Part shown: positions 39,399 to 47,643 of the stretch, one piece after another
How the letters are laid out: every line of letters begins with the position of its first letter
Numbering within the stretch: the stretch's first letter is position 1
DNA from: Limnohabitans radicicola
GTDB taxonomy: Bacteria > Pseudomonadota > Gammaproteobacteria > Burkholderiales > Burkholderiaceae_C
Direction: 5' to 3'
Assembly: GCF_014837235.1 (NCBI RefSeq)
Contig: NZ_JACYFT010000003.1
Coordinates: forward strand, 205,660-269,659
DNA length: 64,000 nt
Notes under the pieces: model-generated
The model's database searches: none
Told to the model about the DNA's origin: nothing
What the model saw: the letters and a program-made list of their open reading frames with translations, nothing else
Translations under genes and position numbers: made by a program

Positions 39399-40553
39399 TC
39401 AAGCCTTAGGAAAGGTGCCTGGCAACAGGATGCTGGTGTCCACGTTCTGGATGTTGGTGTGGCCACAAAAGGCCATGGTCACGTCCAGCTCTTTGTGGAT
39501 GATTTGCAGGGCTTTGGTCACGCCCGCTTCGCCCATCGCACCCAGGCCATAGACCATGGCGCGGCCGATCATGACGCCCTTGGCGCCCAGGGCCCAGGCC
39601 TTGAGCACGTCTTGGCCCGAGCGGATGCCGCCGTCCATCCAGACCTCGATCTGGTTGCCCACGGCTGCCACGATGGCGGGCAGGGCCTCGATGCTGCTGG
39701 GCGCGCCATCCAGCTGGCGACCACCGTGGTTGCTGACCACGATGGCGTCGGCACCGCTGGCCACGGCCAGCTTGGCGTCTTCCACGTCCATGATGCCTTT
39801 CAGGATCAACTTGCCGCCCCATTGCTTCTTGACCCAGGCCACGTCTTCCCAATTCAGGGTGGGGTCAAACTGCTCGTTGGTCCATGAGGCCAGCGAGTTC
39901 ATGTTGGTCACTTCCTTGACGTGGCCGACCAGGTTGCCAAAGGTGTGGCGTTTGGTACCCGCCATCCCTAAGCACCAGCGGGGCTTGGTCATCAGGTTGA
40001 TGATGTTGGCAATGGTCGGGCGGGGTGGCGCAGTCAGGCCGTTTTTGAGGTCTTTGTGGCGTTGGCCGATCACCTGCAAATCGAGCGTGAGCACCAAGGC
40101 GCTCACGTTGGCGGCTTTGCAGCGGTCGATCATGCGGACCATGGCGTCGCGGTCGCGCATCATGTACAGCTGAAACCAGAAGGGTGCCTGGGTGTGCTGT
40201 GCGATGTCCTCGATGGAGCAGATGCTCATGGTCGACAGAGTGAAGGGGATGCCGAACTTCTTGGCCGCCATGGCCGCGTGCATTTCACCGTCGGCGTGCT
40301 GCATGCCCGTGAGGCCCACGGGGGCGATACACACAGGCATCTTGGTGTCGATGCCGACCATTTGGGTGGCGGTGGTGCGGTTTTCCATGTTCACCGCCAC
40401 GCGCTGGCGCAGCTTGATCTTGTGGAAGTCGCTTTCGTTGGCGCGGTAGGTGCCCTCGGTCCAAGAGCCGCTGTCGGCATAGTCGTAGAACATGCGCGGC
40501 ACGCGCTTTTCGGCCAGAACGCGCAGGTCTTCGATGTTGGTGATCACGGGCAT
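39399..40553 (-). CDS. FMN-dependent alpha-hydroxy-acid oxidising protein (L-lactate dehydrogenase-like)
   Basis: 384-residue TIM-barrel flavoenzyme. The substrate-contact loop is PRMFYDYADSGSWTEGTYR, FMN and the catalytic histidine lie in VVSNHGGRQLDGAPSS, and the phosphate loop is MDGGIRSGQDV followed by ALGAKGVMIGRA. Oxidises L-lactate or related 2-hydroxy acids; LldD-like. ATG at 40553 has AGGAGA upstream. It heads the operon lldD-like, dinB, enoyl-CoA hydratase, HDAC. Confidence 0.92.
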   Translation of the reverse strand: MPVITNIEDLRVLAEKRVPRMFYDYADSGSWTEGTYRANESDFHKIKLRQRVAVNMENRTTATQMVGIDTKMPVCIAPVGLTGMQHADGEMHAAMAAKKFGIPFTLSTMSICSIEDIAQHTQAPFWFQLYMMRDRDAMVRMIDRCKAANVSALVLTLDLQVIGQRHKDLKNGLTAPPRPTIANIINLMTKPRWCLGMAGTKRHTFGNLVGHVKEVTNMNSLASWTNEQFDPTLNWEDVAWVKKQWGGKLILKGIMDVEDAKLAVASGADAIVVSNHGGRQLDGAPSSIEALPAIVAAVGNQIEVWMDGGIRSGQDVLKAWALGAKGVMIGRAMVYGLGAMGEAGVTKALQIIHKELDVTMAFCGHTNIQNVDTSILLPGTFPKA

Positions 40554-40671
40554 GGAACGGGTCTCCTGGGGCAACAATGACAATGATTTTGCATGTTAGC
40601 CTTTGCAACTGCTGTCCGGTTTGAAACAGACCGCAGCCTCGTTGAAATTTCTTCCAGAGGAGTTTGGCACC

Positions 40672-42201
40672 ATGAATCTGGCCCATTTGCTCGAACGTGT
40701 GGCACGGGCGTCGCCGCAGCAGTCCGCCATTTTTGATGGGACCGAGCTGTGCGCCACCCACGGCCAGTGGGCCGAGCGCAGCGCCCGCCTGGGCCGCCAT
40801 TTGCAGGCGCAAGGTCTGGTCCCAGGTGACCGGGTGCTGATCTTCATGCGCAACCACCCGCGTTACCTGGAGTTCATTTTGGGGGCCTGGTGGGCGGGCC
40901 TGGTGGTGGTGCCGGTCAATGCCAAGCTGCACCTCAAGGAGGTGCAATGGATCATGGACAACGCCCAGGCCCGCTGGGCCTTTGTCACGCAAGACCTGGT
41001 GCCCGATCTCTCGGCCTTGACGGGGCTGGAGGGCATCACCGAGGCCGACAGCGTGCAGGCTTCGCAGTGGCTCCATGAGGGCGAGCCATTGGCCAACATC
41101 ACGCCGCGTGCTTTGTCCGACACGGCCTGGCTGTTCTACACCAGCGGCACCACGGGCCGACCCAAGGGCGTGATGATCACCCACCGCAACCTGATGACCA
41201 TGGGGCTGGGTTACTTCTGCGATGTGGATGCGGTCTCGTCGCAAGACGCGATCGCCTACGCCGCGCCCATGTCGCACGGGGCGGGCATTTACATGATTCC
41301 GCACCTCATGGCGGGGGCCCGGCATGTGGTGCCCGTGTCCGGGGGCTTTGACGCGGCCGAGCTGTTCGCGCTGGGTGCGCAGGTGGGGCCTTTGTCGATG
41401 TTTGCGGCGCCCACCATCGTCAAGCGCCTGGTGGATGAGACCGAAGCCGCAGGCCACAGCCCCGATGACTGTGCCCGCGCCTTCAAGACCATCGTGTACG
41501 GCGGCGCGCCCATGTACGCGGCCGACATCCAGCGGGCGCTGCGCGTCATGGGGCCGCGCTTTGTGCAGATCTTTGGCCAGGGCGAAAGCCCCATGGTGGG
41601 CACCGCGCTCTCGCGCCAGCACCTGGCCGACGTGCACCACCCGCGCCATGCCGAGCGCTTGGCGTCCATTGGCGTGGCGCAAACGCCTGTGCGCATCCGC
41701 GTGGTCGATGCCCAAGGGGCCGACATGCCCCCGGGCGAGGTGGGCGAGGTGCTGATTGGCGGTGACAGTGTGATGGCGGGCTACTGGCGCAACCCCGAGG
41801 CCACCGCCAGCGCCATCCGCGATGGCTGGCTCTGGACGGGCGACATGGGCGCGCTCGACGCCGATGGTTTCCTCACGCTCAAGGACCGCAGCAAGGACAT
41901 GATCATCAGCGGTGGCTCCAACATCTACCCGCGCGAGGTCGAAGAGGTGCTGCTGCACGCGCCCGGTGTGGCCGAAGTGGCTGTGGTCGGCGCGCACGAC
42001 GCCGAGTGGGGCGAGGTGGTGGTCGCTTTTGTGGTGCCCGCCGAGGGCGCTGCACTGGACGTGGCGCAGCTGGACGCCTATTGCCTGGAGCACATTGCCC
42101 GCTTCAAGCGGCCCAAGCGCTATGTGCTGGTGGACAGCCTGCCCAAGAACAACTACGGCAAGGTGCTCAAGACCGAGCTGCGCGAGCGCCTCAAGGGCTG
42201 A
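40672..42201 (+). CDS. AMP-dependent acyl-CoA synthetase/ligase
   Basis: Adenylate-forming ligase, 509 residues. P-loop YTSGTTGRPKG, the aromatic region VYGGAPMYAADIQ, WLWTGDMGALDADGFLTL, the hinge KDRSKDMIISGGSNIYPRE and the C-terminal lysine in NYGKVLKTEL are all present. It activates carboxylic acids with ATP and CoA; chain length cannot be fixed. ATG at 40672 follows GAGGAG. It stands alone, divergent from the oxidase operon and convergent with the hemerythrin gene. Confidence 0.93.
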   Translation: MNLAHLLERVARASPQQSAIFDGTELCATHGQWAERSARLGRHLQAQGLVPGDRVLIFMRNHPRYLEFILGAWWAGLVVVPVNAKLHLKEVQWIMDNAQARWAFVTQDLVPDLSALTGLEGITEADSVQASQWLHEGEPLANITPRALSDTAWLFYTSGTTGRPKGVMITHRNLMTMGLGYFCDVDAVSSQDAIAYAAPMSHGAGIYMIPHLMAGARHVVPVSGGFDAAELFALGAQVGPLSMFAAPTIVKRLVDETEAAGHSPDDCARAFKTIVYGGAPMYAADIQRALRVMGPRFVQIFGQGESPMVGTALSRQHLADVHHPRHAERLASIGVAQTPVRIRVVDAQGADMPPGEVGEVLIGGDSVMAGYWRNPEATASAIRDGWLWTGDMGALDADGFLTLKDRSKDMIISGGSNIYPREVEEVLLHAPGVAEVAVVGAHDAEWGEVVVAFVVPAEGAALDVAQLDAYCLEHIARFKRPKRYVLVDSLPKNNYGKVLKTELRERLKG

Positions 42202-42237
42202 GGGTTGGTCAGGCCAGATGGCCTAACCCGGGTGACG

Positions 42238-42729
42238 TCAGTCGGTGCAGGTGACGCTGCCGCAACCGGACATGGTCACGTTCTTGATGGCCGAAGGGTC
42301 GGCCAGCGTCTCGGTCACGGTGTCAAAGCCCACGTTCTTGAGGTGGATGGCCAGACCCGCATCCATGCTGGCGGCATGGCCGGGGAACCACTCGGCCAAG
42401 GCTTCTGCCAGGCGCTGGATGATCTCGGTGTCGCCGCCTTCGTAGTGCGTCTCCACCGCCCGCATGGTTTCCAGGATGGTGGCATGGTGGTCGGCGTGGC
42501 AGTTGTCGGCTGAAAACCCGGTCGCCAACATCCAGCGCTCTTCCTGTGCAAAGTGCTCCACCGTGTGCAGCAAAAATGCCTTGTACAGCGGCAACTGCTG
42601 GTCGTGCGGCGTCGTCATGATGCGGTTGACCATCTCCACAAACTCGTGGTGGGTCTCGTCCATGCGGCCGTCACCAGTGTGCAGTGACTGTGTCCAGGGC
42701 AGTTGGGTGGGGGCAGTGGCGGTGTTCAT
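42238..42729 (-). CDS. bacteriohemerythrin
   Basis: 163-residue four-helix oxygen-binding protein with the di-iron ligands HHEFVE, HTVEHFAQEE, HADHHATI and a C-terminal histidine in GHAASMDAGL. It binds oxygen or acts as an oxygen or iron store; single-domain forms are usually cytoplasmic. A C-terminal extension with two cysteines (SGCGSVTCTD) is odd for the family. ATG at 42729. Confidence 0.9.
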   Translation of the reverse strand: MNTATAPTQLPWTQSLHTGDGRMDETHHEFVEMVNRIMTTPHDQQLPLYKAFLLHTVEHFAQEERWMLATGFSADNCHADHHATILETMRAVETHYEGGDTEIIQRLAEALAEWFPGHAASMDAGLAIHLKNVGFDTVTETLADPSAIKNVTMSGCGSVTCTD

Positions 42730-42769
42730 GCCCCGGATTATCGCGGATGGTGGAGACCAACTGTTCGGC

Positions 42770-43606
42770 TCAATCGTCCGACACCCGCAGTTGGGCCAGC
42801 CCGTACAGCGGGCCACCCGTTATTGGGGTCCACAGCATTTCGGCGAAACTTCCGCCCCAGCCAAACGCTTCAGAGGCACTGTGTTGCGATAGCAACTCCA
42901 GACGTGGATGGAAGCTGGTCAATTCCGAGCCGTTGTGCGCGCCCCAGGTGAAGGTGGCGTTTTCGTGTCCAGGTGAATCGGTCAGCGCACTCTGACCCAC
43001 CCCCATGGGTGAGATGAAGTCGCACACCAGCTCGGACCCTTCGGGGGCGTTTTCGCCGATCTCGTGCAAAAAGCTGTGGACCTGTGCAGGCTGCAGGTAC
43101 ATCAGCACGCCTTCGCAGACCAGAAACAGGGGGGCATCATGCCGGTGCAGACCGAGGCGTTTCCACCAACCGGGGGTGGTGATGTCCAGGGCCTTGTGCT
43201 GGCATCGCGGCGACTGTGCGGGCAGGAGGTTGTCGCGCAAGGCGATCACCTCGGGCAGGTCCACGTCAATCCAGCGGTTGGTGCCGTTATCGAGCCACTG
43301 AAAGTAATGTGTCAATCCGGAGCCCAGATTGACGCCTGTGCTGCCCGGGTAATGTTCAAAAAACGCATGCCCCAGTTGCTTGATCAGTTGGGTCCGCCAA
43401 AGCACGTTCATGACGATGGGCTGGTCTGAGGGGCTGGTCTGAACCTCTGCGCCCGAGGCTTGCAGCAGCTGTGCCGCATGGCCGTCGTGCGGGTCCAGTG
43501 CCGGGAACATGTGGTGGCCTTCGGCCCGTGCCGCCAGGGCGATGAACAAAGTGCGTGGCAATGCGGTCATGCCACGTGTGGCTGCAGATTCGGTCAGCAG
43601 GTACAT
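42770..43606 (-). CDS. class I SAM-dependent methyltransferase, leucine carboxyl methyltransferase family
   Basis: 278-residue protein of the LCMT/TcmP/PPM1 family. SAM-binding motif I is VNLGSGLTHYFQWL, motif II lies in WIDVDLPEVIALRDNLL, and the following CEGVLMYLQPAQVHSFLHEI is the family's long helix. Methylates carboxyl or hydroxyl groups of small molecules; bacterial partners are mostly unknown. ATG at 43606 after GAGAGA. Confidence 0.87.
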   Translation of the reverse strand: MYLLTESAATRGMTALPRTLFIALAARAEGHHMFPALDPHDGHAAQLLQASGAEVQTSPSDQPIVMNVLWRTQLIKQLGHAFFEHYPGSTGVNLGSGLTHYFQWLDNGTNRWIDVDLPEVIALRDNLLPAQSPRCQHKALDITTPGWWKRLGLHRHDAPLFLVCEGVLMYLQPAQVHSFLHEIGENAPEGSELVCDFISPMGVGQSALTDSPGHENATFTWGAHNGSELTSFHPRLELLSQHSASEAFGWGGSFAEMLWTPITGGPLYGLAQLRVSDD

Positions 43607-43639
43607 GGTGAAGTCTCTCTCAGAAACGCGCCGGTAAGC

Positions 43640-43677
43640 CCAGGTGCTGGCCGATGCCAACCCGTGCCAGCACCTGG
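43640..43677. repeat. perfect inverted repeat upstream of the methyltransferase
   Basis: CCAGGTGCTGGC and GCCAGCACCTGG, 12 bases each, around 14 bases. No T run follows on either strand. It lies in the 254-base gap between the methyltransferase and the glycine-zipper gene. Could be an operator or a structured leader. Confidence 0.5.
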
Positions 43678-43860
43678 ATTCAAGCTTATGGAGAGCGTCG
43701 GTCGGGGTCTGTGCGGGGAGCCACTTTGGTCGCCTTCTGCAGGTGATCCAGCACGCAGACGCTGTTCACTTGAACACCTAATCTGATCGCTCCGAATTGC
43801 CCGACGACTTTCTTGCCATCGGCGTCGGTTTGTTCATTGACCCAGACAAGGAGTTCAGCG

Positions 43861-44091
43861 ATGAAAAATCCAAAAACCATGAGCCGAATCACAGGCACTG
43901 CTGCGTTGGCTGTGACAGCCCTGTGCTTGGCTGCGTGCGCAGGCATGACGCAACAAGAGAAGAACACCGCTATTGGGGCAGGGGTGGGGGCCATTGGTGG
44001 CTCAATCCTGACCGGTGGCAGCACGGCAGGCACGCTTGGCGGTGCGGCGGTTGGCGGTGTGATCGGCCACGAAGTCGACAAAAAGAAGTGA
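43861..44091 (+). CDS. glycine-zipper lipoprotein (OsmB-like)
   Basis: 76-residue envelope lipoprotein. A signal peptide ends in the lipobox LCLAACAG, then a glycine-zipper stretch GAGVGAIGGSILTGGSTAG and GGAAVGGVIGHEVDKKK. Such proteins sit in the outer membrane and are often osmotic-stress or slime related. AAGGAG precedes the ATG. It is nine bases upstream of the next small membrane gene, with which it is likely co-transcribed. Confidence 0.85.
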   Translation: MKNPKTMSRITGTAALAVTALCLAACAGMTQQEKNTAIGAGVGAIGGSILTGGSTAGTLGGAAVGGVIGHEVDKKK

Positions 44092-44100
44092 GAGGCTCCA

Positions 44101-44247
44101 ATGCTTGAAACGCTGGCGGTTATCCTGCTCATCTTGTGGGCTTTGGGCCTGATGTCTTCTTACACCTTGGGTGGTCTGATCCATATCCTTCTTGTGCTTG
44201 CCGTGGTGGTGATCCTGGTGCGTGTGATCCAGGGGCGGCGACTTTGA
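44101..44247 (+). CDS. 48-residue membrane protein (Lmo0937-like)
   Basis: Small protein with two hydrophobic helices (about 4-20 and 24-43) around SSYTLGGLIH and a basic tail RVIQGRRL, matching the pattern of the Lmo0937/DUF5670 family of small membrane proteins. GAGGCTCCA precedes the ATG. It forms a unit with the glycine-zipper lipoprotein and is followed by a strong terminator 30 bases on. Function unknown; such genes are often in stress regulons. Confidence 0.75.
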   Translation: MLETLAVILLILWALGLMSSYTLGGLIHILLVLAVVVILVRVIQGRRL

Positions 44248-44278
44248 AGCGCTGTTGTCCTTGAACTCAGCACAACGA

Positions 44279-44312
44279 AAAACCGGCATCTGTCACCAGA
44301 TGCCGGTTTTTT
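44279..44312. terminator. bidirectional rho-independent terminator
   Basis: AAAACCGGCATCTG and CAGATGCCGGTTTT around TCAC, with further T to the right. It ends the small-gene unit on the plus strand and the OmpA gene on the minus strand. Confidence 0.9.
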
Positions 44313-44322
44313 ATGGCTTGCA

Positions 44323-45492
44323 TCAGCGCTCTTGCTGTGTTCCGGAAACCTCGACTTCGACGCGGCGGTCGGGACGCAGGCAGGTGATCAAGGCTTGTGT
44401 GGCCTTGTTGCCTTTGCAGTCGCCTGGTTTGGTTTCGGCTTGGGATGCGCCCACACCTTTGGCCGTGACTTTGCTGGCGGGTATGCCACCCACTTGCACG
44501 AGGTAGTTCTGCACAGCTTCGGCACGGCGCGTTGACAGCTTGTCGTTGTAAGCCTTGCTTCCCAGGCGGTCGGTGTGACCTGTGATTTCAACCGTGTCAA
44601 TGTTCACGGTTTTCAGCTCCGCCAGCAGTTTGTCCAGGGCTTGCTTGCCATCAGCTTGCAGGGTGTTCTGGTCAAAGCCAAACAAGGAGTCTGCTTCCAG
44701 TTTGACTTTCACCCAAGGCTTGGGGGCTGGTGCTGGAAGCGGCTCCACAGGGGTCACCACAGGTGCAGCGGCGACAACCGGTTCGGGTGCCGGGGCTGTG
44801 TAAGGTGTGTAGGCCGCTTTACTGGCCACGGCACTGCCACCAAATCGGTACACCAGACCCAGAGAGACCAGGTCCACATCGCCACGGTTGTTGACGGCAT
44901 CGTTCACGCGGTAACGCTCGGCTTCGAGTCGCAAGGTCAAGGCGGGGGTGAACGCGTATTGCGTGCCAAAGCCGTATTTGTAATTGGTCTCGCGCTTGCT
45001 GGGGTTCGGGTCGATCACGGTGACTGCACCTGTGCCACTGAAAGTGTCTTTGGTTTGTGCATAGGCTGCACCCACGCGGCCCAACAAGGACCAGCGCTCC
45101 GTGATGGGCAAGTTGGCCACCAGGTCCAGGTTGAAGCCTTTGATGTGCGCCACGCCGCTCAGGCTGCCCGCAGGGGTAGTGTTGGCGGTGAACCCGAAGT
45201 GGCCCAGATCAAAGTAGCCCCCCTCGATGGCCCAGTTGGGGTGAATGGGGTAACCCAGCCATACTTTGTAGCCGGTGCTTTTGCGGTCCTCGGTCAAGTT
45301 GTCCGTCGTCAAGCCGGAGCCCAACAAACCTTGGGTGATCCGGGCGTTGTCGATGTGGGCCTTGGCTTCACCCGCGCTGATGCCCATGTAAGGCCCGGGG
45401 TTGGGGATGAACTCTTGTGCGTGCAGCCAGGGGCTGCCCAGCAAGGCCAGGGCCAGCAGCGTGGGGCGGGGTTTGAACATCGATGGTTTCAT
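44323..45492 (-). CDS. OmpA-family outer membrane protein
   Basis: 389-residue two-domain porin. After the signal peptide (cleavage near LHAQ, about residue 26), a beta-barrel domain runs to about residue 235 (YMGISAGEAKAH, VWLGYPIHPNWAIEGGYFDL), then a proline-rich linker (APAPEPVVAAAPVVTPVEPL) and a C-terminal OmpA peptidoglycan-binding domain with VEITGHTDRLGS, YNDKLSTRRAEAVQNYL and DRRVEVEV. Anchors the outer membrane to the cell wall. The ATG at 45492 follows GGAGAGA. Confidence 0.93.
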   Translation of the reverse strand: MKPSMFKPRPTLLALALLGSPWLHAQEFIPNPGPYMGISAGEAKAHIDNARITQGLLGSGLTTDNLTEDRKSTGYKVWLGYPIHPNWAIEGGYFDLGHFGFTANTTPAGSLSGVAHIKGFNLDLVANLPITERWSLLGRVGAAYAQTKDTFSGTGAVTVIDPNPSKRETNYKYGFGTQYAFTPALTLRLEAERYRVNDAVNNRGDVDLVSLGLVYRFGGSAVASKAAYTPYTAPAPEPVVAAAPVVTPVEPLPAPAPKPWVKVKLEADSLFGFDQNTLQADGKQALDKLLAELKTVNIDTVEITGHTDRLGSKAYNDKLSTRRAEAVQNYLVQVGGIPASKVTAKGVGASQAETKPGDCKGNKATQALITCLRPDRRVEVEVSGTQQER

Positions 45493-45549
45493 TTCTCTCT
45501 CCAAAAAGGCGCTGGGGCCTGTGTTTGTTGCCCGTTCTGGGGGATTCCC

Positions 45550-45693
45550 ATGAATGGAGAAAGCAGTTTGGCGGGAGTCGATCAAAAGTTCAGTGCGTTG
45601 ATTCACCTGTTGGAGGACTCTGCAGTCCTGACGCTGGACGCATTGCGCAAATTGTTGGTCTGTGAACTCGCGCACCGATGGCCAGCCTCTTGA
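45550..45693 (+). CDS. possible 47-residue protein of unknown function
   Basis: A small frame with GGGGGA five bases upstream of its ATG encodes MNGESSLAGVDQKFSALIHL and LEDSAVLTLDALRKLLVCEL, two amphipathic helices, in the 305-base gap between the OmpA and BON genes. It may be a regulatory peptide or chance. Only the ribosome binding site and helical character support it. Confidence 0.3.
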   Translation: MNGESSLAGVDQKFSALIHLLEDSAVLTLDALRKLLVCELAHRWPAS

Positions 45694-45797
45694 AGAGTAC
45701 TGTGGAGCGATTCTGGGTTCAGTGGCTGTGCTGTGCCCAGGGTGGTGGCAAAGCACCGCTTTGCTGATTCAAACTTCACGCACGATGGGACTGCAAC

Positions 45798-46112
45798 ATG
45801 ATCAACAAAACATCTCTGGCCGCTGTGGCCGCTTCTTTGGTTCTTTTGATCGCTTCGGGTTGTGCCGTGTCCCGGGGTCAGGAGTCGGTGGGGGCCTACA
45901 TTGACGATGCGGGCATCACGACCCTGGTGAAGTCACGCTTCTTTGAAGACAAGGATGTGGCCGGAACGTCGATCAGTGTCGAGACATTGAATGGCACGGT
46001 CATGTTGTCAGGCTTTGCAAAGAACAGCCTGGAACGCAGCAAAGCCGAAACCATTGCGCGTGGTGTCAAAGGGGTGACTTCGGTCAAGAACGACATCCTG
46101 ATCCGTCCTTGA
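45798..46112 (+). CDS. BON-domain lipoprotein
   Basis: 104-residue envelope protein. A signal peptide with lipobox IASGCA precedes one BON domain (about 40-104): DAGITTLVKSRFFEDKDV, VETLNGTVMLSGFAKN and GVKGVTSVKNDILIRP. BON domains bind phospholipid; OsmY and DolP are relatives. A short hairpin (GGCGAAG / CTTCGCC at 46121-46140) lies between its stop and the amidohydrolase. Confidence 0.88.
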   Translation: MINKTSLAAVAASLVLLIASGCAVSRGQESVGAYIDDAGITTLVKSRFFEDKDVAGTSISVETLNGTVMLSGFAKNSLERSKAETIARGVKGVTSVKNDILIRP

Positions 46113-46130
46113 ACGAAGGTGGCGAAGACT

Positions 46131-47534
46131 TTACTTCGCCCCCAACGCCAGCTGCATCGCCAGCTGGTTGTGCCGCTCGACAAGCGGCCCCATGTCTACG
46201 GTGGTGATCTGGCCTTGGCGCACCACCACGCGGCCGTTGACGATGGTGTAGTCCGCGTTGTCGCTGGCGCACAGCAGCAGCGCACCCACGGGGTCGTGCA
46301 CTGCGCCGCCCGCCATGCTCAGCCTGTCGGTGCGGAACATCGCGATGTCGGCGCAATAGCCTTCTTTGATTTGCCCCAGCTCGTGCTCGCGCCCCAGCAC
46401 TTGTGCGCCGCCGCGTGTGGCCAGTCGCAAAGCATCGCGGGGCGTCATGTCGGCGGGGCCATGGTCACAACCGAAGGGTTCTAAGGCCCGGCCCACACGC
46501 GCCAGCAGCATGGCTTGGCGCGCTTCGTTGAGCAGGTGCGCCGCGTCGTTGCTGGCACTGCCGTCCACGCCCAGGCCAATGGGCACGCCTGCGTCGAGCA
46601 TTTTGCGCAACGGCAAGATGCCGCTGGACAGGCGCATGTTGCTGCAGGGGCAGTGGGCGATGCCGGTGCGCGTGCGGGCAAACAGATACGTGCCCTCTTC
46701 GTCGAGCTTCACGCCGTGGGCGTGCCACACATCGTGGCCCACCCAGCCCAGGTCCTCGGCGTATTGCGCGGGGGTGCAGTTGAACTTCTCTTTGGTGTAG
46801 GCGATGTCGTGGTCGTTTTCTGCCAGGTGGGTGTGCAGGCGCACGCCGTGGGCGCGGGCCAGCTTTGCGGCTTCGCGCATCAGGTCCTGGCTCACACTGA
46901 AGGGCGAGCAGGGGGCCACGGCCACATGGGTCATCGACCCAAAGCTCGCGTCGTGCCAGGTCTCGATCAGGCGCTGGGTTTCTTTGAGGATGGCGGGTTC
47001 TTGCTCGACCACACGGTCGGGTGGCAAGCCGCCTTGGGACTGACCCACGCTCATGCTGCCGCGCGTGGCCGTGAAGCGCATGCCGATGCTGTGCGCCGCT
47101 TCGATGCTGTCATCCAGTCGCACGCCGTTGGGGTAGATGTAGAGGTGGTCACTGCTGGTGGTGCAGCCGCTCAGCAGCAGCTCGGCCATGGCCACCTGGC
47201 CTGACACGCGCACCATCTCGGGCGTCAGGCCTACCCAGATGGGGTAGAGGCCTTTGAGCCAGCTGAACAGCTCGGCGTTTTGCACCGACGGAATTGCTCG
47301 CGTGAGCGACTGGTACATGTGGTGGTGGGTGTTGATCAGGCCCGGCACCACCACATGGTGGCGGGCGTCGATGACTTCTTCCACTTGTGTGCGCAAGTCG
47401 TCGATGTTCTCACTGGCGGGGATGATGCGCTCGATCCGGCCCTCGCGGATCAAGAGCGAGGCGTCATGCAGTTCGGTGTTGGCGTCGTCCTGTGTGGCGA
47501 TGCAGCGGGCGCGGTGGATGAGCAGTGTGGTCAT
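46131..47534 (-). CDS. amidohydrolase (8-oxoguanine/hydroxyatrazine-type deaminase)
   Basis: 467-residue TIM-barrel metalloenzyme of the TrzN/AtzB/8-oxoguanine deaminase branch. Metal ligands are visible in INTHHHMYQ, LHTHLAENDHDI, WHAHGVKL and DGSASNDAAHLL, and a PCSNMRLSSG segment follows the third. Overall length and motifs fit 8-oxoguanine deaminase, but AtzB-like hydrolases look similar and no purine genes are nearby. ATG at 47534. Confidence 0.85.
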   Translation of the reverse strand: MTTLLIHRARCIATQDDANTELHDASLLIREGRIERIIPASENIDDLRTQVEEVIDARHHVVVPGLINTHHHMYQSLTRAIPSVQNAELFSWLKGLYPIWVGLTPEMVRVSGQVAMAELLLSGCTTSSDHLYIYPNGVRLDDSIEAAHSIGMRFTATRGSMSVGQSQGGLPPDRVVEQEPAILKETQRLIETWHDASFGSMTHVAVAPCSPFSVSQDLMREAAKLARAHGVRLHTHLAENDHDIAYTKEKFNCTPAQYAEDLGWVGHDVWHAHGVKLDEEGTYLFARTRTGIAHCPCSNMRLSSGILPLRKMLDAGVPIGLGVDGSASNDAAHLLNEARQAMLLARVGRALEPFGCDHGPADMTPRDALRLATRGGAQVLGREHELGQIKEGYCADIAMFRTDRLSMAGGAVHDPVGALLLCASDNADYTIVNGRVVVRQGQITTVDMGPLVERHNQLAMQLALGAK

Positions 47535-47643
47535 GGACTTGTCCTTGGCAAGGTGTGAAACAAGTCGCGGCCGAATCCCCTGGCCCCCAAATGCAGGGGG
47601 AGGGCGAGCACCACGTTGCCGCGCGTCCCGGGCTGTGCAGAGT

